From NCBI GenBank assembly GCA_000435475.1, contig FR896049.1, positions 1 to 41,835 of the forward strand: a stretch of 41,835 nt of DNA. Reading direction: 5' to 3'. Position numbers and translations under genes: made by a program. Of this stretch, positions 31,038-38,664 are shown one piece after another. The notes beneath the pieces were generated by a model. The model worked only from the letters and a program-made list of their open reading frames with translations. It ran no database searches and was not told the origin of the DNA. Positions within the stretch are counted from its first letter, which is position 1, and every line of letters begins with the position of its first letter. The stretch is from Cryptobacterium sp. CAG:338. Its GTDB lineage: Bacteria; Actinomycetota; Coriobacteriia; Coriobacteriales; Eggerthellaceae.

Positions 31038-33908
31038 ATGGGACAAAGCTCCATTGTTATAAAGGGTGCACGTGAGCACAATCTGAAAAACGTTGACGTG
31101 GAAATTCCACGTGATGAATTAGTGGTTATTACGGGTCTTTCCGGATCAGGGAAAAGCTCGCTTGCTTTCGACACAATGTATGCTGAAGGGCAGCGGCGTT
31201 ATGTGGAAAGTCTATCCAGCTATGCGCGACAGTTTTTGGGTCAGATGAGCAAACCTGACCTCGATTCAATTGACGGACTTTCCCCTGCAGTTTCAATCGA
31301 TCAAAAAACAACGAGTAAAAATCCTCGTTCAACGGTTGGTACGGTAACGGAGATTTATGATTACCTCCGCCTATTATTCGCTCGTACCGGTGTTCCGCAT
31401 TGTCCTGAATGTGGAAGAGAGATTAAAGCGCAAACGACCGACCAAGTAACTGATGATGTTTTGGCGTTGGGTGAAGGAAAGCGTGCGTTATTGATGGCGC
31501 CCGTGGTATCTGGCAAAAAAGGTGAATTCACTAAACTTTTCCAGGATTTGCAAAAAGAGGGTTTTTCCCGCGTTCGTATTGATGGGGAAGTCCAAAAACT
31601 TGGCGGTGAACCCATTGTATTAAATAAGAAGGTCAAGCATTTTATCGATGTAGTGGTTGATCGTGTTGTGCTAAAGCAAAGTGCTGCGGGACGTATTGCT
31701 CAAGCGGTTGAGATGGCGTGCAATTTAGCTGACGGTCGTGTGCTCGTTAAAGTTTTGGAAAAAGGGGACGAGGAAGCAAATATCACCACTTCCTCTGGTG
31801 CAACGGGAGGTCTTGCTCCAGGAGAGCATTTATTCTCTCTGGCGCTTGCTTGCCCTGAGCATGGATATTCTATGAATGAATTGCAGCCACGTGATTTTTC
31901 GTTCAATGCCCCCTACGGCGCTTGTCCTGACTGCTTGGGAATTGGTAGTCGCGAAGAGGTTGATCCAAGCTTAGTTATTCCCGATAAAACACTTTCACTC
32001 GAAGAAGGTGCCGTTGCTCCTTTCAGAACAGGTAATTATTATCCTCAGGTGATGCGGGCGGTTTTAAAGCATTTCGAAGTGGATCCTGCTACTCCTTGGG
32101 AAGATATTCCTAAGAAAGTACAAAAGGCTCTTTTGTATGGGGTTCCTGATGAGAAAATTCGGGTTGATTATCTTACGGTTGATGGAAGAGAAACGTATTG
32201 GTTTATTGAGTGGGAAGGCATCTGTGCGGCGGTAATGCACCGATATAAGGAAGCATCATCGGATCGGCAACGCCAAAAATACGAGCAGTATTTTTCCATC
32301 ATTCCCTGTGCTACTTGTGGGGGAAAGCGTCTCAATCCCCTTATTTTGGCGGTTACGGTAGGTGGAAAGAACATTCATGAAGTCTGCGAAATGTGCGCGC
32401 TTGATTCACTTGCTTTCTTTGATTCTCTTACTTTTGAACCGCAACAGGAGGCAATCGCTCTGCCTATTGTGAAGGAGATCAAGACACGTCTTCGCTTTTT
32501 GGTCGATGTTGGTCTTGATTATTTAACTCTAGAGCGTGCTACGGCAACGCTTTCAGGTGGTGAAGCGCAACGCATCCGATTAGCAACTCAAATTGGGGCA
32601 GGGTTAATGGGCGTGCTCTATATTTTGGACGAGCCATCGATTGGTCTTCATCAACGAGACAATGAGCGGCTTATTGCAACCCTTGAACATTTGCGTGATC
32701 TTGGTAACACCGTTGTGGTTGTGGAACATGATGAAGACACTATCAGAAGTGCTGATTATGTTATCGATATGGGTCCTGGTGCAGGTGAGCTTGGTGGAGA
32801 AGTGGTAGCAGCAGGTACGCCTGAAGAGATAATGCAGGTACCTGAATCGCTTACGGCTCAATATCTCAGCGGGAAAAAAGTGATTCCTGTTCCGAAAGAG
32901 CGGAGAAATCCAAAAAAGGGAACAATTCAGCTTAAAGGAGCAACTGAGAATAATCTAAAAAAGGTTGATATCACTATTCCTTTGGGTACGCTCACCTTGA
33001 TTACAGGGGTTTCAGGTTCGGGTAAAAGCTCTCTGATTACTGATACGTTAGCGCCTGCCTTGGCGAATCGAGTGAATCATGCTCACCGAAAAACAGGCGA
33101 GTATCGTCGTCTGGTGGGTGCTGAACGTATTGATAAGTTAATCAATATCGACCAAAGTCCTATTGGACGTACGCCACGTTCAAACCCTGCAACTTATATT
33201 GGGTTGTGGGACGATATTCGAGCGCTGTTTGCTTCTACGCCTGAGGCGAAAGCTCGGGGCTATGCTCCCGGACGATTTTCTTTCAATGTTACAGGTGGAC
33301 GATGTGAAGCCTGTAAGGGCGATGGTCAGAAAAAGATTGAGATGCATTTTTTGCCTGATGTGTATGTTGCCTGCGAGGTATGTGAGGGCAAACGCTACAA
33401 TCGTGAAACTTTACAGGTGACCTATCGCGGCAAAAATGTGTATGACGTTCTGGAGATGACTGTTGATGAAGCGCGGGAGTTTTTCTCTAAAATTCCCGGC
33501 ATAGTAAGAAAGCTCGACACTTTGCATGATGTGGGTTTGGGTTACATACGTTTAGGTCAACCTGCAACTACATTGTCGGGTGGTGAAGCTCAGAGAGTAA
33601 AGCTTGCCAGTGAATTGCAACGTAGGCAGACGGGTAAAACGTTCTATATTCTTGATGAACCAACCACCGGTTTGCATTTTGATGATGTGCGTCAGCTTCT
33701 TGAAGTGTTGCAACGTCTCGTGGATGCAGGAAATACGGTTTTGGTTATCGAGCATAATCTCGACATCATAAAAGCAGCAGATTATGTGATCGATTTAGGA
33801 CCTGAGGGCGGTGACCGAGGGGGCACTATCGTGGCACAAGGGACTCCTGAGCAAATTGCTCAAGTACCTGAAAGCCATACAGGAAGGTTTCTGGCGCGTA
33901 TTTTGTAG
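31038..33908 (+). CDS. uvrA: Excinuclease ABC subunit A
   Basis: A 956-residue, full-length UvrA, the damage-recognising ATPase of nucleotide excision repair. Walker A 1 is GLSGSGKS (33-40), Walker A 2 is GVSGSGKS (about 657-664); signatures TLSGGEAQRI and TLSGGEAQRV and both LDEPSIGLH/LDEPTTGLH blocks are intact. Zinc modules are seen as CPEC, CATC and, near residue 755, CEAC with CEVCEGKRYN. GGAG lies 8 bp before the ATG. uvrB and uvrC are not in the window; control by LexA is inferred from the upstream box. Confidence 0.98.
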   Translation: MGQSSIVIKGAREHNLKNVDVEIPRDELVVITGLSGSGKSSLAFDTMYAEGQRRYVESLSSYARQFLGQMSKPDLDSIDGLSPAVSIDQKTTSKNPRSTVGTVTEIYDYLRLLFARTGVPHCPECGREIKAQTTDQVTDDVLALGEGKRALLMAPVVSGKKGEFTKLFQDLQKEGFSRVRIDGEVQKLGGEPIVLNKKVKHFIDVVVDRVVLKQSAAGRIAQAVEMACNLADGRVLVKVLEKGDEEANITTSSGATGGLAPGEHLFSLALACPEHGYSMNELQPRDFSFNAPYGACPDCLGIGSREEVDPSLVIPDKTLSLEEGAVAPFRTGNYYPQVMRAVLKHFEVDPATPWEDIPKKVQKALLYGVPDEKIRVDYLTVDGRETYWFIEWEGICAAVMHRYKEASSDRQRQKYEQYFSIIPCATCGGKRLNPLILAVTVGGKNIHEVCEMCALDSLAFFDSLTFEPQQEAIALPIVKEIKTRLRFLVDVGLDYLTLERATATLSGGEAQRIRLATQIGAGLMGVLYILDEPSIGLHQRDNERLIATLEHLRDLGNTVVVVEHDEDTIRSADYVIDMGPGAGELGGEVVAAGTPEEIMQVPESLTAQYLSGKKVIPVPKERRNPKKGTIQLKGATENNLKKVDITIPLGTLTLITGVSGSGKSSLITDTLAPALANRVNHAHRKTGEYRRLVGAERIDKLINIDQSPIGRTPRSNPATYIGLWDDIRALFASTPEAKARGYAPGRFSFNVTGGRCEACKGDGQKKIEMHFLPDVYVACEVCEGKRYNRETLQVTYRGKNVYDVLEMTVDEAREFFSKIPGIVRKLDTLHDVGLGYIRLGQPATTLSGGEAQRVKLASELQRRQTGKTFYILDEPTTGLHFDDVRQLLEVLQRLVDAGNTVLVIEHNLDIIKAADYVIDLGPEGGDRGGTIVAQGTPEQIAQVPESHTGRFLARIL

Positions 33909-34019
33909 AACTTTCTTTGTTTAGGATTAAGTAACGAAAGGTATACCGATCGAGATATTTTGATGCATACACGCTTTTTTCTGAAGTAAGAGAGGGATCT
34001 TGCCGTAGGATACCTATCT

Positions 34020-34799
34020 ATGAAGAAAATTTCACGCGAAAAAGCAGCACTTGGTTTTTTTGTTTTTCTGGCCTTAGCGGGTCTCGGTGTACTTATAGCA
34101 TACATCGTTACCGTAGGTCATTCCTTAAATGTTGCTGCAAGCAACATTGATGATGCAACGGGAAATCTAGACGGCTATACCGCTGTACTTTATAAAGGGA
34201 CTGCAACTGAACATAGAGAGACTGCTGTTAACTCTACCGAGCTAGGGGATACCCTTTCATCTCGTTCGCTCAACAAACGTTCTACCCAACAGGATACTGA
34301 AAATAGTTCGACTGACGAGGTGAGTGCAGCAGATACTGCTGAAAGCGCTTCGGGAAGAGAAGATTCTGAACAAGCACAACCAGTATCACTTTTTGCTCTC
34401 CAGCGTTCTTATATAGAAAAAGGAGCTCGCGTTTTTAGTCTCGATACCGAAAAGCTCACGGATTACAACACGTCTACTATTATTCGTGCTGGTAATTATA
34501 CGTATGGGGTTTTATCTATCGACCAGGTAACTGCGCAAGAAAACTATCTTAAAAAACGAATCGCGGAATACGAGGAAAAAGAGGTCGACATCATTATTTG
34601 CGTGGTAAGTGATGTATCGCTATTGGAATCATATGAGGGAGTCGATATTGTGATTTCAGCGCAGGATGAGGGCTTTAATCCTTATGGTGTTCTTGTTGAT
34701 GGAGTGTTCTACAACGATGCCGCCCTTCAGGGTCAAATAGGGCTTGTTCTTGTTTCTCCTTCGCGAACGATTACCGCCCGCGATGTTGTTTCGCTCTAG
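34020..34799 (+). CDS. Membrane-anchored protein of unknown function
   Basis: A 259-residue protein that I do not recognise. A single hydrophobic helix (about residues 10-32) after a basic start anchors it with the bulk outside the cell. Residues about 62-118 are Ser/Thr/Glu-rich and probably disordered. The remaining 140 residues look folded: alternating strands and helices, DIIICVVSDVSLL then YEGVDIVISAQDE and GVFYNDAALQGQIGLVLV. That order recalls the end of calcineurin-like/5'-nucleotidase phosphoesterase domains, but the metal-binding histidines are absent, so this is weak. TAGGA lies 9 bp before the ATG. It stands alone between uvrA and tRNA-Leu. Confidence 0.75.
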   Translation: MKKISREKAALGFFVFLALAGLGVLIAYIVTVGHSLNVAASNIDDATGNLDGYTAVLYKGTATEHRETAVNSTELGDTLSSRSLNKRSTQQDTENSSTDEVSAADTAESASGREDSEQAQPVSLFALQRSYIEKGARVFSLDTEKLTDYNTSTIIRAGNYTYGVLSIDQVTAQENYLKKRIAEYEEKEVDIIICVVSDVSLLESYEGVDIVISAQDEGFNPYGVLVDGVFYNDAALQGQIGLVLVSPSRTITARDVVSL

Positions 34800-34918
34800 A
34801 TTGTAGTAATTTCTCCATTTTTCTTTCATTAAGTGAAATAAATTTAAGCAAGGTTTGCTTCGTTTTGTTATTATATCGAAGTTGCCGTCATCAAAGACGG
34901 TAGGGTCACAGTTGGAAT

Positions 34919-35004
34919 GCGGGTGTGGCGGAATTGGCAGACGCGCCAGGTTTAGGTTCTGGTGGGTAACCCCCGTGAAGGTTCAAGTCCTTTCACCCGC
35001 ACCA
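34919..35004 (+). tRNA. tRNA-Leu (anticodon UAG)
   Basis: An 86-nt type II tRNA. The acceptor GCGGGTG pairs with CACCCGC, A73 follows and CCA is encoded (35002-35004). The anticodon stem CCAGG/TCTGG (one G-T pair) holds the loop TTTAGGT with anticodon TAG, reading CUN leucine codons. The long variable arm (GGGTAACCCCC region) and GGTTCAAGTCC in the T arm fit leucine tRNA. A small hairpin, CCGTC/GACGG (34885-34900), lies in its 5' flank. trmL, whose product modifies leucine tRNAs, is elsewhere in the window. Confidence 0.96.
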
Positions 35005-35042
35005 TTGTGAAACATATGTAGTATCCAAGAAGGAGTTTATTC

Positions 35043-36371
35043 GTGAACATCAATGTAGAGGCCCTCGAGAATAATCAGGTAAAACTTTCGTTCGAGGTTG
35101 ACGCTGCCGATGTGGACGCACGTATCAAGCGTACCTATCGTCGTGTTGCTAAGCGTTACAGCTTCCCTGGTTTCCGTCCTGGCAAGGCTCCTCGTCCTGT
35201 TATCGATAGCATCATGGGTGACAACTCAGTTCTCACTACGGTAACCGAGGATTTGGTAAATGAAGTTTATCCCCAGGCTCTTGAAGAGAATAATTTGGTT
35301 CCTCTGCAGCGTCCTGATTATGAGTATGAACTTGATTTGGTTGAAGACCATAAGCCATTCAACTTTACGGCAACCATTTTAGTGAAGCCAGAGCTTGAGC
35401 TGAATAGCTATGAAGCGGTAGAGGTAGAAATTCCTTCAACTGAAGCAACCGACGAAGAGATCGATGCTCAGATCGAAGAGCTTCGCAATTACTATCATGA
35501 TTTCAAAGATGCAAATGCAAACACCAAGGTAAAGCCTGGTGAATTTGTTGAGCTTACCATGACGGTAACCAACGAAGCAGGCGAGGAAGTATCAGCTCTT
35601 TCTGCCGATCATCGTCTCTATGAGCTGGGCAAGGGTGTATATCCTGCATCTTTCGATGCTGAACTTATTGGTCTTAAGAAAGGTCAAGAAAAGAGCTTTG
35701 ATCTTGATTTGACTGATGATGATTCTCTTATCACTTCCAACCTTGAAGAAAAGGGTATGTGCCACTTCGAAGTAAAGGTTGAAGTAATTAAGCATAAGGT
35801 TGTACCTGAAGTAACAGAAGAATGGGCAAAGGAAACCTTTGGGTTTGAAGGCCTTGAGGATATGCGCACCAAGATCGGTGATAGCATCAAGGGTCAGAAA
35901 ATGGCAAACGCTCCTCGCCGTAAGGAAAATGAGTGCTTGATGGCTTTGGCAAAGCGCCTCGAAGGTGAATTGCCTGAGGTTATGTGTAAAACCCAGGAAA
36001 CTCGTCTTTTGCAGGACTTCTATGGTCAGCTTTCCCGCATGGGTCTCACTTTCGATCAGTATCTCAAGACGATGGAAATGACTGCTGATAAGTTCGAAGA
36101 GGACAACAAGAAACAGGCCGAAGATATGGTTCGCCAAGACTTGGCTTTGGATGCTTGGGCTCGTCATTACGAAATCGTTGCAACTGAGGACGAGGTTCAT
36201 GCTGAGTTTACTTCTGCAGACCTTGATGATCCTGATGCTATTGAAGCTGAATGGCGCAAGGAAGGCCGTTTGCCTATGATTCGCGAAAGCATTGTTCGTG
36301 CAAATGCCCTGCGCGATGTGGTAGCGAAGGCTAAGGTTAGCGAAGTAGTAGAAGCAAAGGTTGAAGAGTAA
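35043..36371 (+). CDS. tig: Trigger factor
   Basis: A 442-residue ribosome-bound chaperone with peptidyl-prolyl isomerase activity. The N-terminal ribosome-binding domain shows the signature YSFPGFRPGKAPRPVI (about residues 38-53); a PPIase domain with KPGEFVELTMTVTNEAGEE follows at about 150-240 and the long helical chaperone arms make up the rest. The tail is acidic (VEAKVEE). The start is GTG at 35043 with AAGGAG 7 bp upstream. It lies 38 bp after tRNA-Leu and ends at a strong terminator, ahead of clpP and clpX, the usual tig-clpP-clpX order. Confidence 0.96.
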   Translation: MNINVEALENNQVKLSFEVDAADVDARIKRTYRRVAKRYSFPGFRPGKAPRPVIDSIMGDNSVLTTVTEDLVNEVYPQALEENNLVPLQRPDYEYELDLVEDHKPFNFTATILVKPELELNSYEAVEVEIPSTEATDEEIDAQIEELRNYYHDFKDANANTKVKPGEFVELTMTVTNEAGEEVSALSADHRLYELGKGVYPASFDAELIGLKKGQEKSFDLDLTDDDSLITSNLEEKGMCHFEVKVEVIKHKVVPEVTEEWAKETFGFEGLEDMRTKIGDSIKGQKMANAPRRKENECLMALAKRLEGELPEVMCKTQETRLLQDFYGQLSRMGLTFDQYLKTMEMTADKFEEDNKKQAEDMVRQDLALDAWARHYEIVATEDEVHAEFTSADLDDPDAIEAEWRKEGRLPMIRESIVRANALRDVVAKAKVSEVVEAKVEE

Positions 36372-36438
36372 CAAATACCGTTCATAAAGGCATAGCGTAA
36401 ATTACGCTTGCGGAATTTGGTTTTGTTGTGATAATAGG

Positions 36439-36475
36439 GGGCAATCATCGCATTAGAGCGATGGTTGCCCTTTTA
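36439..36475 (+). terminator. Rho-independent terminator between tig and clpP
   Basis: A 13-bp stem, GGGCAATCATCGC / GCGATGGTTGCCC (one T-G pair), with an ATTAGA loop is followed by TTTTA. It separates tig from clpPX, which therefore needs a promoter within 36476-36548; no convincing one is visible. Confidence 0.9.
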
Positions 36476-36548
36476 TAAACATGAGACAAATTATTGGACG
36501 TTGCCGACTGAACGTCGCAACTTACATGGGTGAAACGAGGCTAGGTAT

Positions 36549-37181
36549 ATGTATCAAAATTCAACTCACGCAGCACTCATCCCGTACGTTATTGAACAGT
36601 CTCCTCGCGGAGAACGCAGCTATGACATTTATTCTCGCTTGCTTAATGAGCGTATCGTTTTTTTGGGCGAGGCAATTGATGATGCTGTAGCAAACACCGT
36701 TGTTGCTCAGCTTCTTCATTTGGAGTCTGCTGATCCCGATAAGGATATTTCTCTTTATATCAATTCCCCTGGAGGATCGGTATCTGCAGGTTTGGCAATC
36801 TATGACACCATGCAATACATTAAGTGTGATGTTTCTACTATCTGCATGGGCATGGCTGCTTCAATGGGTTCGGTGCTTTTGTGCGCAGGTGCTCCAGGCA
36901 AGCGCATCATTTTGCCTAATGCTCAGGTTATGATTCATCAGCCCATGGGTGGCTCAGGTGAACGTACTCAGCAGACCGATTTTGAAATCCTTGCAACTGA
37001 GATGAAAAAGACACGTGATCGTTTGGAAGGCATTATTGCTAAGCATACGGGCCAGACGGTCGAAAAGGTTCACGCAGATTCTGAACGCGATAATTGGATG
37101 ACTGCTGAAGAAGCTTGCGCCTATGGTTTGGTTGATAAGGTTGTAGCTTCTCGCTTTGCTACGAACGAGAAAGCAGAATAA
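36549..37181 (+). CDS. clpP: ATP-dependent Clp protease proteolytic subunit
   Basis: A 210-residue serine peptidase that assembles into a double heptameric chamber and degrades proteins fed by ClpX or other Clp ATPases. Catalytic Ser105 lies in GMAASMGSVLL, His130 in MIHQPMGG, and the aspartate follows in the ERDNWMTAEEA region. INSPGGSVSAGLAIYDTMQ forms the substrate groove. A short N-terminal part (about 15 residues) may be removed in maturation. clpX starts 2 bp after the stop, so they are probably co-transcribed. Confidence 0.97.
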   Translation: MYQNSTHAALIPYVIEQSPRGERSYDIYSRLLNERIVFLGEAIDDAVANTVVAQLLHLESADPDKDISLYINSPGGSVSAGLAIYDTMQYIKCDVSTICMGMAASMGSVLLCAGAPGKRIILPNAQVMIHQPMGGSGERTQQTDFEILATEMKKTRDRLEGIIAKHTGQTVEKVHADSERDNWMTAEEACAYGLVDKVVASRFATNEKAE

Positions 37182-37183
37182 GT

Positions 37184-38530
37184 ATGGCAGACCAGTCTGG
37201 TAACATTCCACCGGCACGCACTGAAATTCACTGCGCCTTTTGCGGAAAAACGCCCGATCAGGTTAATGCAATGATTTCAGGGCCAAATGGTATCTATATT
37301 TGCGATGAATGTATATCGCTTTCTGCTGAGGCAATGATGACCGATTTAAATATGCGAGGTCTTGAATCTGACGCACTAAATCAGGTGCTTCAGGTAACCG
37401 CAGAAGAAGAAAGCGAAGATGCCAAGGCTGAGGAATTTACTCTGAGTGACTTACCTACGCCGCGTCAGCTTTTTGAGCAGCTTTCAGAGCACGTCGTTGG
37501 TCAGGAGGAAGCAAAAAAAGCACTGGCGGTTGCGGTATACAACCACTATAAACGCATCAGCTTAGGGGAACACGCTCATGAAGGTGATGTGGAGGTAGCA
37601 AAAAGCAATATTATGTTGCTTGGTCCAACCGGTTCAGGTAAGACGTTGCTAGCACAAACGTTGGCTCGTACCTTGAAGGTGCCTTTTGCTATTGCTGATG
37701 CTACAACCTTGACTGAAGCAGGCTATGTTGGCGAAGATGTTGAAAATATCTTATTAAAGCTTATTACTGCTGCAGATTTCGATATTCCTCGTGCTGAAAT
37801 TGGCATTATTTATATCGATGAAATCGACAAGGTTGCGCGTAAAGCAGAAAACCTCTCTATTACGCGCGACGTTTCGGGTGAGGGTGTTCAGCAGGCGTTG
37901 CTTAAGATCATAGAAGGGTGCGAGGCAAGTGTTCCTCCACAAGGTGGTCGAAAGCATCCGCAGCAGGAGCTCATTCATATTGATACCACCAACATTTTGT
38001 TCATATTAGGTGGTGCTTTTGTAGGTCTTCCCGACATTGTTGCTCAGCGTGTTGGTAAAACCAATATTGGTTTTGGTTCAGAGATGCCTGAATCAAAACG
38101 TGCTGCAGACGCAGAGTTACTCAATCAGGTTCTTCCTGAGGACCTTCATAAATACGGAATGATTCCTGAATTCGTGGGTCGTATCCCTGTTATTACTTCG
38201 TTAAAGGAACTTTCAAAAGAAGATCTGGTTAGAGTTTTGACTGAGCCTAAGAATGCATTAGTAAAGCAGTACAAAGCTATGTTCGCTTACGAAAATGCTG
38301 ATCTTGTTTTCGAAGATGAAGCTCTGACGGCCATGGCAGAACAAGCAATAGAGCATCAAACAGGTGCTCGTGGCTTGCGTAGTATTTGCGAGCGAGCTTT
38401 ACAAGATGTGATGTATGAGCTGCCAGATCACGAAGGCACCAAACGGGTCGTTATTCGTCGCAGCGACATTGAAGGCACTACAAAGCCCGTTATAGAGCAG
38501 GTTGATACCGCACAGAGCACAAAAGAATAA
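37184..38530 (+). CDS. clpX: ATP-dependent Clp protease ATP-binding subunit ClpX
   Basis: A 448-residue AAA+ unfoldase that feeds substrates to ClpP. The N-terminal zinc-binding domain has the four cysteines CAFC...CDEC (about residues 18-45). Walker A is GPTGSGKT, the pore loop GYVGEDVE, Walker B IIYIDEID, and the ClpP-binding IGF loop lies in KTNIGFGSEMP. Arginine-finger and sensor segments (EFVGRIPVI, GARGLRSICE) are intact. An acidic insert of about 20 residues (EEESEDAKAEE) separates the zinc domain from the AAA+ core. The ribosome-binding site is poor, which fits translational coupling to clpP. Confidence 0.97.
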   Translation: MADQSGNIPPARTEIHCAFCGKTPDQVNAMISGPNGIYICDECISLSAEAMMTDLNMRGLESDALNQVLQVTAEEESEDAKAEEFTLSDLPTPRQLFEQLSEHVVGQEEAKKALAVAVYNHYKRISLGEHAHEGDVEVAKSNIMLLGPTGSGKTLLAQTLARTLKVPFAIADATTLTEAGYVGEDVENILLKLITAADFDIPRAEIGIIYIDEIDKVARKAENLSITRDVSGEGVQQALLKIIEGCEASVPPQGGRKHPQQELIHIDTTNILFILGGAFVGLPDIVAQRVGKTNIGFGSEMPESKRAADAELLNQVLPEDLHKYGMIPEFVGRIPVITSLKELSKEDLVRVLTEPKNALVKQYKAMFAYENADLVFEDEALTAMAEQAIEHQTGARGLRSICERALQDVMYELPDHEGTKRVVIRRSDIEGTTKPVIEQVDTAQSTKE

Positions 38531-38545
38531 AACTTGCGACTAATT

Positions 38546-38587
38546 CGAGCGCTTGCCGTATGCTAGAGAGTGCAAAGCGCTCGTTTT
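38546..38587 (+). terminator. Probable terminator after clpX
   Basis: CGAGCGCTT (38546-38554) pairs perfectly with AAGCGCTCG (38575-38583); TTGC/GCAA could extend it with a bulged A. It is followed by TTTT. A -10-like TATGCT (38559-38564) lies in the loop, with TTGCGA 19 bp upstream (38534-38539), so the same segment might also start the valS message. Confidence 0.55.
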
Positions 38588-38664
38588 GCGTAGAAAACTA
38601 AAATTAATAAATATGAATAAGGCAAGCATAGCTTGTTTGGAATAGCAAAGGAAGGAAGGATTCC

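Noticed and set aside
34853..34880. Promoter of tRNA-Leu
   Set aside because: TATTAT/TTATAT boxes can be seen at 34869-34876 but no -35 at a workable distance was found, so no promoter was called.
35592..36374. 260-codon open frame antisense to trigger factor
   Set aside because: It lies wholly opposite the conserved tig gene, has no ribosome-binding site and no recognisable protein features; it is a by-product of tig codon use.
38531..38664. T-box riboswitch before valS
   Set aside because: The leader is only 134 nt and lacks the conserved T-box sequence; only the clpX terminator-like hairpin is seen.
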